From positions 30,445,034-30,509,033 of the forward strand of contig CM058231.1 in the NCBI GenBank assembly GCA_030180135.1: 64,000 nucleotides of DNA, written 5' to 3'. The notes under the pieces are model-generated. The model was given only the letters and a program-made list of their open reading frames with translations. It was not told the DNA's origin and did not search any database. Shown one piece after another: positions 22,890 to 35,129 of this stretch. Positions within the stretch are counted from its first letter, which is position 1. The number at the start of each line of letters is the position of its first letter. Origin of the DNA: Orychophragmus violaceus (taxonomy: Eukaryota; Streptophyta; Magnoliopsida; Brassicales; Brassicaceae). A program made the position numbers and the translations under genes.

Positions 22890-22908
22890 CTTGATTCCGA
22901 GGATGTTT

Positions 22909-22923
22909 GAGCTCTGATACCTT
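22909..22923 (-). promoter_or_regulatory. Primer binding site of the small LTR element
   Basis: Minus-strand AAGGTATCAGAGCTC next to the 5' LTR, close to the common initiator-tRNA-Met site TGGTATCAGAGC. Confidence 0.75.
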
Positions 22924-23215
22924 TGTTACAAGAAATTATGTATCTCAATCAAGAGAGAACCGAAGGCTAATGTTCATGAACAAACAGAACCCTTCCTTAC
23001 CAACTGAGCTACCAATCTTGGAAAATGGAACTCAAATCAGTGAATCGCTACTCAAGAACATCAGAGAGAAAGAAGAATCTGAGAATTTCTCATTAATATC
23101 GATAATGTTTTTCAACGAGTATAACTTTCTGTTCTAACAACTTTCTACTCAGCTTGAATGATTAAATCGTGGTCATCCACGTGTCCTATATGCATGTATC
23201 TATTTTTATGTATCA
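22924..23215 (-). repeat. 5' LTR of the small LTR element
   Basis: 292 bp, partner of 13006-13297, followed by the target duplication TTGGT. Confidence 0.9.
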
Positions 23216-23526
23216 TTGGTGGAATAGCAGTGGAGGTGGAGAACAACAAGGCCAAGGAAGATGTTGTTGGAGTTGTGGAGTAGATTGTTGGTATGAGAGG
23301 TGGTGAACAGAAGACAGCATGTGGTAAAAAGAAGGTTTTCATTGGACCTACCCTGATGCTGGAACGTCTCTCCAAGAAGAGAATGGTCCAGTCCTTAACA
23401 TCACTTAGGAAGAAACCAACTCAAAAGTGGGAAGGACAAATGGGAAAGGACACGGTTGAGCAAGAGGTCAAAGAGTCTCTTAATCCGAATTCGGACAAGG
23501 GAAAGGCACCAGACTCTACTGGATAG
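23216..23526 (+). pseudogene. LINE ORF1-like protein, 3' piece
   Basis: The reading resumes after the second insertion with VEVENNKAKEDVVGVVE and a stop, then a lysine-rich part (FIGPTLMLERLSKKRM, then QEVKESLNPNSDKGKAP). It ends at a stop at 23524-23526. A basic or acidic disordered tail is usual for these ORF1-like proteins. Confidence 0.6.
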
Positions 23527-24543
23527 AGGGTCTTTCTTTCGAAGTTTCTAATAAGTCCTAGTTAATGGAGTCATTAAGCTTAAAGCAAGTAGATTCTTTA
23601 CAATTTTATGAATGGTGTCTGTCTTTATTCAGGTCTGGTCTATTTTGTCTTATATTTGAGTTTTATGTGTTCAAGTCATGGCAAAGAGTCAATCTCATTG
23701 ATGTCAGATATCTGTGGGGGCGATTCTTTACTAGGACTTTTCAACTTTGGAATAAATCGGTATTGAATTTATATCGTTTAGAGTTTTGGTCAATGCTTTG
23801 GTTGATTTTCTTTGGTTGTAAAAACTGGTATATTTTTGAAAGCATAACTTTTTAATCATGTTAATGCCATGGTGCAGAGCTATGATTATGGGAGCGAGAG
23901 AAAGTTTTCAGGAAGCTCTATGTCTAATGGTCTTTGTGCCGAGGTATACTGTTGGAGTCACTGAATATAATCCCTCCTATCAATGCCTGGGGCAGGAAGG
24001 TATGTTACACAAGAACAACAGTTAGTGGATATGGTATGTGACGGCAATTTTGGTTAAGTTTACTCCAGGTAGAAATGATTTCGATATTGATGTCTTTGAC
24101 TGGTCTCGAATTATTGTATGCGTTTCGATGGTTAGTTTGATGGTTAGATTTTTAGGACTGTTGAATTCTCTTTCTATTTGGGACATAACTCTACAGGAGA
24201 GTGATGATACGAGATCGTTATGTGTATTCGGAAGCTCCCCTTTCGGTTATTTTTTTCAGAATCTAAATGTTGCATTATCGGTTTCTTGTCCTGTGGTAAT
24301 TATGTTTGACAGGATTTGGTACTGAACTTAAGGATATACTGCGACTTAAGGTCCCAATTTTATTCATTGCTGTTTTGCAACTGTTGGGAAAGCGCTTCAC
24401 AATGTGGTTCTAAAGGAATACAGTTACTTTTACGATCAAGGAAGTGTATATCGAAAGAATAATTGAGATGGGGAGAACAACAATACTTATGCATATTTAA
24501 TTGTATATTTTCTGTTTTCTACAGACAGAGGTCTCAAGGACAA
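23527..24543 (+). other. LINE 3' flank, no gene recognised
   Basis: T-rich DNA follows the LINE-like stop. Several short open readings are hydrophobic and look random. No reverse transcriptase, endonuclease or tRNA feature is visible. It ends with the target duplication GACAA (24539-24543) of Tat1. Confidence 0.5.
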
Positions 24544-25179
24544 TGTTATATATGGGTTTAGCACCCCATCCACTTAGAAGGTCCAATACTTATTCTTTGA
24601 ACAAGGGTCGGCCCAACAAAAACAGAACGGTCCAACGAGCAATAAGGGCCCGAACATACACGCCCGAACCAAGCTTATCATCATCGGCTCGGCTCGGCTC
24701 AACGACAACAAGCCGGCTCGGCTACGCTAACAGCCAAAAGAATGTACGGCTCAGCCCATCTCGTCATCAAGTACGGCCCAATCCGCATGAGCTCGACAAG
24801 CGGTCAACGGCCTGTAAAAAGTACGACCGTATTTTACTATAAATAGGAGTCGTCACTGTACATTAATGTAACTTTTTGGGATCTGTGCACTTCTTACTAC
24901 TTTCTCTCTCTAGAGTCAATTTCCTGAACTGTAAACCGAGCACGTCTTTCGGCCTGCTCGGGAATCTGAATACGAAACACGCTCGTTGCCGAACACATAA
25001 CTCTTCGAACAATCCCGAAAGTAATCCTCCAATAAATCATCCCGAACATGCTTTCAACTCTCGTTTATCTCTGAATCTAGTCGGTTCTCTCTTAAGACTA
25101 ACTTGACTCCCCCGGACCGAACACGTCAACTCTCGAGCAAGACGCGCACTCCGATCTCGTGACCATATCAGTTATCACA
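24544..25179 (+). repeat. Tat1 5' LTR
   Basis: 636 bp. A TATA-like ACTATAAATAGGAGTC at about 24837-24852 is followed some 35-40 bases later by a likely start region. The same box is conserved in the Tat2 LTR. Confidence 0.92.
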
Positions 25180-25180
25180 A

Positions 25181-25200
25181 TTGGCGCCGTCTGTGGGGAC
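25181..25200 (+). promoter_or_regulatory. Tat1 primer binding site
   Basis: TTGGCGCCGTCTGTGGGGAC, one base from the 5' LTR end. Tat2 has the same site with one change (CTGTAGGGA). Confidence 0.85.
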
Positions 25201-25235
25201 TCAAGTTTTTTCTTCACTAACGGACCGGTTCAGCG

Positions 25236-27034
25236 ATGACAGGAGCACCACCGAACAAAGATTACGTCCACATCGAAGATATAACGAGCTCAGAAACAGC
25301 TTCGAGAGCTAGGGGCAACCCCAGCACGTTTCTCAGGTTGCAGATCCAATCATCCAGCCGGCCGGCGCCGAGCAGCAACCTCAAAACACCGAACGACCTC
25401 AACAAGTCGCAGAAGCTCAGACAAACGAGCAGGACATGTCCACCTTACTCAAAACTCTCATGACTCAAGTAACCGAACTCTCCCAGGGGAGCAACGCACG
25501 CTTCGACCAGCTCGCCACGGCACACGCAATATGCCAAGGGCAAATCAACGATCTACAGATGGCAAGCCAACAAGGATCCGTTCCCCGAACTCATCTCCAC
25601 CGAGCGTTATTCGAAGAAACGCCGCCCCCAAATCCGAGAAACCGAACGGTATCGCAGTAGACCGAGGACGAACAACCTCCCAATACGGATATCCCGGGTA
25701 GCTCAGCGCTCGGCCCGAACAGAGATAGCGAAATTGAAGACTTGAAGCTGATGTTGAAAAATATGACGTCCAAAGTCCACCAAGCAATCAGCTCGGCACC
25801 AGAGATCGACCGCGTACTGGAGGAAACCCAGAACACACCCTTCACTCGTCGCCTCATGGACATCCAGGTCGAGCATCCTGCCTCTGCGGTCAAAATCAAG
25901 ATGATGACCTACGATGGCAAGTCCGACCCAAGACAATTTTTTACGGCATTTCGCATCGCGATGGGGCGAACAAAGTTCAGCATCGGAGAACGTGATGCAG
26001 GCTACTGCCAACTGTTCGTCGAGCACCTGACCGGCTCGGCCTTGGACTGGTTTTCTCGTTTAGAACCAAACTCGATCGACGGATACAACGACTTGACGCA
26101 CGCTTTTCTCAAACACTACTCCATGTATATTCAGGAGGAAGTATCAAACGCCGACCTGTGGACCATCTCCCAAGGACCGAAGGAAAGCCTCCGATCTTAC
26201 ATCACCCGCTTCAAAAGTATTCTGGCCAAAATCTCGATCACCGATAGCGAAGGCCTGCCCGCGCTCCGAAACGGCCTCTGGTATGAATCGAGCTTCCGAG
26301 AGGAACTAAAGAAAAATAGACCAAGCTCACTGGAAGATGCTCTCCACCGAGCATCGATCTTTATCGACCTCGAGGAAGAAAAGGAAACCCTAGCCAAGAA
26401 ATTCGGACCCAAAGGTTCGACTTCAAAGGACAAAGCCGAGAAGAGCACCGAGAAATACGAACCTCGGCAACACTACGATCAGGATTATAAGAAGGCCAAG
26501 GAAGAAGAAACCGCGAGAAAGGGGAAATCGTCGTATTACGTCAGCGATCAGTTACAGGACCACCAACAGGACGAGGAACGCTCCCACCAGAATCGACAAA
26601 ATCACCCCGACCGTTCCCAAAATCATCAGCAGGATTGACCCACCCAAGGCTACCAAGGTCAAAATCAAGGCAAGCCATGGAATAAATTCGTCCGAGGGGC
26701 CGACAAAAGCAAGCTATTTTGCGAGTATCATCAGCGAGCAGGTCACAGCACCGAAGAATGCAGAAATCTTCAAGCCCTCCTCTACGCCGACTACCAAAAA
26801 GACGGGAAGAAATTAGTACTAGATCGCAACAAACCTCACCCAAAGCAAATCAACCAGGTGACACAACCAAAGAACGAAGCCGAGCGCTTCAGGATCGTTC
26901 AAGAGGAACGAAGGAAACAGGTGGCTTTCACCGAGGAAATTGAGCAAATCAACGCAAATACGACAGCTGCGGATAAAAGAACTCGTGACGAAGAAGACTA
27001 AGAGGGAGCACGTCCACCAAGAAGACGTATAAAC
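25236..27034 (+). pseudogene. Tat1 gag
   Basis: The ATG is at 25236. After one frameshift (before about 25436) the rest lies in a single frame. The retrotrans_gag core is clear: MTYDGKSDPRQFFTAFRI, then TGSALDWFSRLEPNSI, then YNDLTHAFLKHYSMYI. A charged linker follows. A zinc-binding motif of the CX2HX4HX4C type (CEYHQRAGHSTEEC) lies at about 26720-26762. In-frame stops occur at 25658 (TAG), 26636 (TGA) and 26999 (TAA). Gag would form the particle that packages element RNA. Confidence 0.88.
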
Positions 27035-30000
27035 ATGATTATGGGAGGACTACCTATGGTAAATGACTCAGTGCGATCGATCAAGGAGTACGAGCGACGG
27101 GCCATGGCCGCCCAGCATTACCAACGAAACGCCACTGACGAGCTCAGAATCGGCAACGAAATAAGTTTCACCGAGCGAGACGCCGAAGGAGTGGACCGAC
27201 CGCACAACGATTCACTCGTCGTCGCCATGCGAATCGGCGACTGCGAAGTTGAGAAGATTCTGATCGACACCGGCAGCTCGGTAGACCTAATCTTCAGAGA
27301 GACGTTGCAACGGATGGAACTCAGCGATTATCGTATTAAGCCATTGACAAGACCACTAACCGGCTTCTCGGGCGACTCAATCAAAACAATTGGAACAATC
27401 AAACTCCCCGTCTATGTCGGCCGAATCACCAAACTGACCAAGTTCGTGGTCGTCGACCGACCGGCTATTTACAATGTCATCCTCGGCACCCCTTGGATCC
27501 ACGAAATGAGGGCAGTCCCGTCTACCTATCATCAATGCGTAAAATTTCCAACCCCATTCGGCGTATTTACATTACGAGGAGATCAGAAGATATCCCGAAC
27601 GTGCTTCCGTATCGAACACAAAATGCGTCGCAAATCACAGGCATACCTAGTCGCAGAGCCTCGAATCGAGCTGCCACCGCCCGATCGGCCGAAGAAGGAT
27701 GCGGTAGTACAAGTCAACCTCGACATAAAGGATCCCGAGCGATGCGTCGGAATAGGGGCCGACCTCCGCGACGATTTACGAGACAAGCTTGTATAATTTC
27801 TCAAAGAAAATGCCACAACCTTCGCCTGGACCACCAGTGATATGACCGGAGTTGACCCGACCATCGCGTGCCACGAACTGCATGTTGATCCGATCTTCAA
27901 ACCAGTCAAGCAATAAAGAAGGAAGCTCGGTCCCGAGCGCGCCAAAGCTGTCAACGATGAAGTAGAGCGGCTTTCAAAGGCAGGCTTGATCACTGAGGTG
28001 AAGTACCCTGACTGGCTGGCAAATCCAGTTGTGGTAAAGAAGAAAAACAGTAAGTGGAGAGTGTGCGTAGACTTTACCGATCTCAACAAAGCGTGTCCCA
28101 AGGATAGTTTCCCGCTGCCACACATCGACCGGCTCGTAGAAGCAACCACCGGTCACGAGTTGCTATCGTTCATGGACGCCTTTGCAGGATATAACCAGAT
28201 AATGATGCACGCTGACGATCGAGAAAAGACTTCCTTTATCACCGACCGCGGCACATATTGCTACAAGGTTATGCCGTTCGGGCTCAAGAACGCGGGAGCA
28301 ACATATCAACGCCTTGTGAATCGCATGTTCGCCGACCAGCTCGGTAACACAATGGAAGTTTACATCAACGATATGCTCGTCAAGTCCACCTCAGCGGACG
28401 ACCATATCAATCACCTCACAACATGTTTCGCGAGTCTAAACAAGTACGGAATGAAACTGAATCCGGCGAAATGCACGTTCGCGGTCACGACGGGAGAATT
28501 CCTCGGCTACATTGTCACGAGAAGAGGAATTGAAGCAAACCCGAAGAAAATAATGGCGATCACCGAGCTGCCGTCGCCGAGGAATACCAGAGAAGTCCAA
28601 CGCATAACGGGGCGCGTCGCAGCTTTGAATAGATTTATCTCACGATCGACGGACAAGTGTCTCCCTTTCTACAATCTCCTTAGAGGGAATAAGAAATTCG
28701 AGTGGGACGCTAAATGTGAGGACGCGTTCCAACAACTAAAAACCTACATCTCTACCCCACCGATTCTGGCCAAGCCCGAGGAAGGAGAAACGATGTACTT
28801 ATACATCTCAGTATCATCCTCGGCAGTAAGCAGTGTACTCGTCCGCGACGACCGAGGCGACCAAAGACCGATCTTCTACATCAGCAAGATCTTCGACGAC
28901 GCAGAAACACGCTACAACACACTTGAGAAACTCGCACTGGCAGTCGTCGTCTCAGCTCGGAAACTCCGCCCTTATTTTCAGTCACACTTGGTGGTCGTAC
29001 TCACGAATCAACCAATCAGAACTATATTGCATAGTCCAAGCCAATCAGGAAGAATCGCCAAATGGGCAGTCGAGCTAAGCGAGTACGATATTGAGTACAA
29101 GCCTAGGACCAGCGCCAAGTCCCAAGTGCTCGCAGATTTCATCATCGAACTACCAGCCGAGCTTACCATAGCCGAAGGACAAAGCTCAAACGAGAAATGG
29201 ATTCTATTCGTGGATGGTTCATCATCAAGAAATGGCTCAGGAGTGGGAGTCAAGTTGACATCCCCGACCGGCGAATTAATCGAACAGTCCTTCCGCCTAG
29301 GATTTCCAGCCTCAAACAACGAAGCTGAATACGAAGCACTGCTCGCTAGACTGCGACTAGCCGAAGTGGTAGGGGCCAAGCAAGTAGACGCGTTCGCCGA
29401 CTCCCAGCTCGTGGTGAACCAATTCAACGGAGAATACGAAGCAAAAAACGAACGCATGGACTTGTACCTAAAGCTCGTCCAAGAAATCGTCGCACGAATT
29501 GGGTCGGTTACGCTAACAAAAATTCTTAGAAGCGACAACTCCTCCGCAGACGCGTTGGCCGCCCTAGCTTCAACTTCGGATCCCGACCTCCGCCGAGTCA
29601 TCCCAGTCGAATGCATAGCCCGACCAAGCATAGCACCAGACGAAGACGTTCTGCTCATTACCGAGGAAGAAGAAGGATTGGACGATGCCCACAGAAGCAA
29701 CGAGGAAGTCATTAAATATGCAGACCCCGAGTATACCGACATTATTGATTGGAGAGACGAGATCAAAGACTATATACTGTCCGGAAAGGTTCCCTAGGAT
29801 TGTTGGGCAGCTCGCCGGTTGAAAGCCCGCTGCGCGAAATACGTAATGATGAAGGACGAGCTCTTTCGATGGAGTGCGTCCAAGGCCCTCTTACGCTGCA
29901 TCAACGGGCAAGAGATCCAATGGGTCACCGAGAAAACACACGAAGGAGCTGGCGGAAACCACACAAGCGGCCGAGCATTAGCCGCAAAGATAAAGCGACA

Positions 30001-31072
30001 CGGCCACTTCTGGCCGACCATGATCGCCGACTGCGAAAGCTATGTGGCCCGATGCGAGAAATGTCAAAGGCACGCACCAAGCATACACCAGCCAGCCGAG
30101 CTCCTCACCACCGCAGCCACACCCTACCCATTTATGTGATGGGCGATGGACATCGTCGGACCTCTCCTGGCCTCGCATCAAAAGAAGTTCATCCTGATAA
30201 TGACCGATTACTTTACCAAGTGGGTCGAAGCTGAATCCTACTCGGAGATCAAAAACCTCGACGTTCAAAAGTTCGTTTGGAAATACATAATCTGTCGCCA
30301 CGGCGTCCCCTACGAGATCGTGACCGACAACGGCTCCCAGTTTATCTCCAACCTATTCGAAGGATTTTGCGCGAGGTGGAAAATTCGCTTAAGTAAATCC
30401 ACCCTGAGATACCCGCAAGGAAACGGACAAGCCGAGGCGACCAACAAAACGATCCTCGACGGGCTAAAGAAACGAATGGAGAGCAAGAAGGGCCTCTGGG
30501 CCGACGAGCTCGACGGCGTCCTCTGGTCCCATCGAACAACACCGAGAACAGCAACCGGCCAGACTCCTTTCTCCCTCTCTCACGGAATGGAGGCTATGTC
30601 TCCCGCCGAGATGTGCGTCCCGACGATACGCCTGAGCATAGCGCCCGAGCACGAAGAACTCAACAACAACATGATCATCGACAGCATTGATCAAGCAGAA
30701 AAATTACGAGACCGAGCACTTCTACGCCTCCAGAACTATCAACACCAGATCACCCGACACTACAACAAAAAGGTCAAGGGACGCCGTTTCACGGAAGGTG
30801 ACCTCGTTCTCCGGAAAGTGTTCGAAAACACACGGGAGTACCGAACAGGGAAACTCGGCGCAAACTACGAACTCGTGACAATGAAGGGAGAAGCCATTCC
30901 ACGCTCGTGGAACGCGAACAAGCTCAAGAGGTACTACTATAAAGCCGAGCATCGCGCTCAAAAAAAAAAAAAAAAAAACGAACATTTCGCTCCAAACCGA
31001 GCTCGCTATACACGAGTTCGAGTAATATGTAAAGTGAACTACGATCGGCTTGATTCCCTTTCGGGTACGTAG
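27035..31072 (+). pseudogene. Tat1 pol (protease, RT, dual RNase H, integrase)
   Basis: All parts lie in the same frame as gag. Retropepsin: KILIDTGSSVDLIF (about 27255). RT: WRVCVDFTDLNKACPKDSF and MPFGLKNAGATYQRLVNRMF, with catalytic box YINDM at 28361-28375, where YIDDM is expected. A first RNase H-like region follows (LEKLALAVVVSARKLRPYF). A second RNase H has WILFVDGSSSRNGSG, NNEAEYEALL and FADSQLVVNQ, as in the Tat lineage. Integrase has an HHCC finger, then MDIVGP, TDNGSQF and GQAEATNK as the D, D and E sites. In-frame stops lie at 27794, 27914, 29795 and 30137. This element cannot move unaided. Confidence 0.92.
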
Positions 31073-31872
31073 GCAACCTCTCACGAGGCTCAGCTATATT
31101 AATAATAAAATTTTATCAAGTTAAAAACTTGTTTTAATCACCCGAACAAATCGACATTCTGGCCAAATGTTCGATACATTTTAAGCCGGGCCAAGTTCCC
31201 GCACAAGGCTGATCGACAGTAGATAAGCAGAACATAGATTTCGCACAATGTCCCGATCAGACCTTAGGGGTAAGCCGAGCACTTACTCGCACCCGACTTG
31301 TGGTACAACGAGCACAGTCTCGAACCCCACAATCAAGTAAGCCGGGCCCAGTTCCCGCACAAGGATGACTGACAGAAAAAATAAGTCGAACCAGTTTCGC
31401 ACAACTGTCATGGTCCTTTCTACAAGGTGAGCCGAGCCGAACACGTCGCTCATTTTTTTTCCTCACCCACCTAATTTAAACCAAGTACGCCACTCGTAAA
31501 GAGTGCGCGGTTAGGGTCAAGTACGCGGAATGAAAATTTAAGTACGCGGAAAAAGACGGGAATCCAAATTTATATATTATAAAAAATAGTCCCGAGCCAC
31601 TACAAAACGTGCACAAGGCACGGACCGATTACAAAAGAAGGCCTAAAAACGGAGGAAAATTATAGATCTAAACAGCTCGATCTTCATCCCGACTCTCAGC
31701 CGCATTCTCAGGATCGTCGGAAGGGTCTTCGTCCCGATCCTCGCTACTAATCAGCCCGGCCGCTCGAAGATTAGCCGCCGCTTCTGAAGCCAGAAATGCT
31801 TGATCCGAGCCGTGCTGATCTTGGACGAACATCGGAGGGTTTTCCTCGATCCGACCTGGGCTGCTAGGAGGA

Positions 31873-32556
31873 TGTTGGGAATGTCCTGAAATCTATTGTA
31901 CTTGCTCTTAAGTGAAAGTCGTATTGTCGAGATGAGACAATCATATGACACTAGGCAGTCATAATGCTTTGCTAGAAGCCACTTATGATCAATGAGTTTA
32001 GAACTCATTGCTAGTGTTATATGATCCTACAGGGTCACACACCTAAGCAAACTGGACGTAGTATACGAGGTTGATCATTAATGTAATGATCTGATGAATG
32101 CATATTTGATATGCATCCGATACCAATTTTCTGGGGCAGTGTCGATCGACACATCAAGTGTGTCGGTCGACACAACTCGCGAATTGCCAGATTAAAATCG
32201 GTTTAATCGTTGGTTAATTCGGTTGTGGTTTAAGTCGACATATATAAGATATATGGTCGACCTAAAAACCAATCTAACCTAATTCACAGCCACCAGAAAG
32301 GTAAGAGAAACCTCTCGAGAGATCTGATCTCTAAAGGCACTAGCATCCCTCCTGTTCAGTTTGTGTGCGTGTGGATACCAGTAGAGGCACAGCGTTTGAG
32401 GTGCTTCGTGATCTCGATTATCTGCAAAACCTTCCGCTGCTAATAACCAGGTAATCCTGAGATCCTAATGATTCGATTATATGAACCTTAGATCCTAGGC
32501 TTGGAATTCAGACCAGGGTTGCCTAATTGGATTAGGAACTGCTAGAAATTCCTACA
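31873..32556 (+). repeat. Copia-2 5' LTR
   Basis: 684 bp, with a TATA-like ATATATAAGATATATG near 32240. It contains a complete paired-dyad cassette at 32139-32174. Confidence 0.93.
32139..32174. repeat. Paired-dyad cassette (Copia-2 LTR)
   Basis: GTGTCGATCGACAC, spacer ATCAAGT, then GTGTCGGTCGACACA, followed by ACTCGCGAA. The other LTR has the same unit at 38185-38220. Confidence 0.85.
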
Positions 32557-32557
32557 G

Positions 32558-32570
32558 TGGTATCAGAGCC
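32558..32570 (+). promoter_or_regulatory. Copia-2 primer binding site
   Basis: TGGTATCAGAGCC one base after the 5' LTR, matching the initiator tRNA-Met site used by most plant copia elements. Confidence 0.92.
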
Positions 32571-32716
32571 TTAGGCTTCCATTGAATCAGTAGCATGTTG
32601 ATTAGATTAGTTGAATCTGGATCTCTGTATAGTTGATACAAACATGCCAAAATTCGTTTTCATGAAAGTAATCTAGTTTTAGGTTTTTGCTTGAAAACGT
32701 TTAGGGTTTATCGCCA

Positions 32717-33072
32717 TGTGTCGATCGACACCAATCCGGTGTCGGTCGACACAGAAGGATAACCCGAATAAAACTTAGGTTTCGCCTAGTGTCGATCGAC
32801 ACAAGAGTTGTGTCGGTCGACACAAACCTCTCGAAATTGATAAATTGGTTCGATTGGATTGGACCGGTTATCGAGCTTGGTTAATAATGGTTAAACGCTA
32901 AGAACGGTTTATTGCGATTGGTTTGATTAGGTTAGCATCGACCGACACTAATGTAGTGTCGATCGACGCTGACTAGTTATCATAAAACCGGATCAATTGG
33001 ATTGATCGGTTATCGCTAATTGGTTTTGGTTAACCTGCATCGATCGACACTAAAGTAGTGTCGGTCGACACA
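32717..33072. repeat. Four paired-dyad cassettes in the Copia-2 leader
   Basis: Cassettes at 32717-32753, 32789-32824, 32935-32970 and 33037-33072. Each has a 12-14 bp dyad (GTGTCGATCGACAC or GCATCGATCGACAC), a spacer of about 8 bp and a second dyad. They are separated by GATTGG/GGTTA-rich DNA that is itself repeated (GGATTGGACCGGTTATCG, GGATTGATCGGTTATCG). The region lies between primer site and gag and has no ORF. Confidence 0.85.
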
Positions 33073-33661
33073 AGGTCCGATGGTGTAGGTTATTGAATCT
33101 GAAATCACAGAACCAAACCAAAATGAACCATTTTAATTAAAAGAATTAAAACATAATAAAACTGAACATTTTAAAGGTTCCGTTCCTCAACCAAATATCA
33201 AGTGATCCTTGATGTCTTTCCAATCTTGTAAACTGTTAAGGCTCATTTCATTGTGCGATAGATTTGCAGTGCAAGGTGTCCACAATTACATGAGTAAGAC
33301 AGGAGGTAATCGTGTTAATGGACTTGCAGTGCAAGACATCAACAATTACATGACTGAAGAGATTGGTTTACTTGACTGGGCCATCAAAATCGTTTTGGGC
33401 TCAGAGACATCAGGTGGATTGGGCATGAGATGTCGATCCACAACCAAGAGTTATATTGGATATAAATAGCAAGGTTGTTGCTTACTTAGATAGCTAAAAT
33501 TTGGGTGCTAGCCAGTGGCTCACTCAAGTTTAGTGAAGTATGGGTCTTGGATCATTATATTCATTTGAGGAAACATTGTTTGAATATAATGCGAGTTTTC
33601 TTAAATGTTAAGACTTCTCATTTCTTGAACATCATAACTAAACCTCCCTTGTTTTTCCAGC

Positions 33662-34539
33662 TATGTCTAGCACAAACCATCGTAACAATTTCTCCTTGTG
33701 ATCCGTCCTTGAGAAGGACATGTTAAATGGATCAAACTTTCTTGAATGGTATCGGAACTTGAGAATTGTTCTCAAACAGGAGAAGAAGGACAATGTCCTT
33801 GAGAAAGTTATCCCCAAGAAGTACCGAGCCAATGCCTGGCAGTCAGATAAGGATGCTTGGGATAAGAATTCTAATGATGTGGTGGATGAGTTGTCTCATG
33901 TTGGCTACCATGAACTCGGAATTGCAGAAGCAATATGAGTACGTGGAGTCGCCAATAGAGATGATCACTAGCCTGAAAAGTATGTTTCAGGAGCAGGCAC
34001 GAACTCAGAGATACCAGACGGTAAGATCTCTGATTGAGTGCAAGCTACCAAAGGGCGAACCAGTTAGTCCTCATGTCATTAAGATGATGGGTTATATTGA
34101 TAACCTGGGGAAACTGGATTGTCCCATTAGCCAAGAGTTGGCTACTGACATCATTCTGCAGTCACTGCCGTCAAGCTATGATCAATTTGTTATGAACTAT
34201 AACATGAACAACTTGACGAAGACGTTGACTGAATTGCATGGGATGCTTAAGACTGCTGAACCTAACATCAAGAAGGACACCCCAAATGTCCTTATGGTAC
34301 AAAAGGGTAAAAAGTTTAAGAAACTTGGTAAGAACAAAGGTGATGGCAAGATGAGCTCGATTGTGAATCCAAGCGAGTCTGGCCATGCTCCTAAGGTTAA
34401 ACCTGGTCCTTCTGAAGATGTTAAGTGCCGTTATTGTAATGGTTATGGGCATTTGAAAAGAAACTGCAATAAATTCTTGGAAGATTATGAGAAGCTGAAG
34501 AAGACGTACGAGACTTCTTCTTCAGGTATTATGTTATAG
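33662..34539 (+). pseudogene. Copia-2 gag
   Basis: The ATG at 33662 (MSSTNHRNN) meets a stop at 33694, and a frameshift near 33930 moves to the frame that ends at 34539. The body has EYVESPIEMITSLKSMFQEQ, then SPHVIKMMGYIDNLGKLD and ILQSLPSSYDQFVMNY, a typical copia gag (UBN2-like). A CCHC knuckle, CRYCNGYGHLKRNC (CX2CX4HX4C), lies at about 34427-34470. Copia-4 encodes a close relative without these breaks. Confidence 0.88.
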
Positions 34540-35129
34540 AAGTAAATGTTACTTCTTATAGTCCTACTTATTGGGTATTAGATACCAGCTGTGGTACTCA
34601 TATTTTGTGAAAATGTGCAGGGCCTGAGCAAAAGTAAGACTATGGAGAAAGGACAAGTGGATCTACGCGTGGGAAATGGAGCAAGAGTTGCTGCATTAGC
34701 CGTAGGAGTATTTCTTTTGTTTTCTTTTATGGCATGTTTTGAACTTAAAACTGCTACTATGTACCTGCTATGAGCAGAAAGATTATTTCTAATTCTTGTT
34801 TGGATATGGAAGGATATCAGTTTTCAAATTAAGAATAAGTGTTATTCATTTGATTACAATGATATATTTTATAGTAGCAATCCATTAGAGAATGGACTTT
34901 ATGTTCTAAACCCAAATCATGCCTGACTATAACATTAGTACCAAAAGATTCTAGTCAAATGATACGAATCAAACCTTTTCTCTGGCTTTGTCGTTTGGGC
35001 AACATAAATGAGAAACAGATTCAGAAAATCCATAGTGATGGGCTTTTGGGCTCATTTGATTATGAATCATATGAGAAATGCGAATCTTGTTTATTAAGTA
35101 AAACGACAATGGCACCTTCAACAAAGGTA

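Larger units (their letters stand above)
13006..23215 (-). mobile_element. Small non-autonomous LTR element (host of the Athila-like insertion)
   Basis: Two 292-bp LTRs (13006-13297 and 22924-23215) start TGTTACAAGAAAT and end TTTATGTATCA. They are flanked by perfect 5-bp duplications TTGGT at 13001-13005 and 23216-23220. Next to the right LTR is a tRNA-Met-type primer site, and next to the left LTR a purine tract, so the orientation is minus. Without the nested Athila-like element (13815-21425) it is only about 2.6 kb and holds one gag-like coding region without pol. About eight differences were counted between the LTRs (near 3%). Confidence 0.9.

Noticed and set aside
23565..24325. Plus-strand hydrophobic frames after the LINE-like gene
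   Set aside because: T-rich DNA gives Phe/Leu-rich chance frames, and no RT or endonuclease motif is present.
27583..28156. Minus-strand frames opposite the Tat1 protease/RT
   Set aside because: The plus strand encodes clear retropepsin and RT motifs; long antisense frames arise from its codon bias. The same holds for 29008-29766 and 52335-52880.
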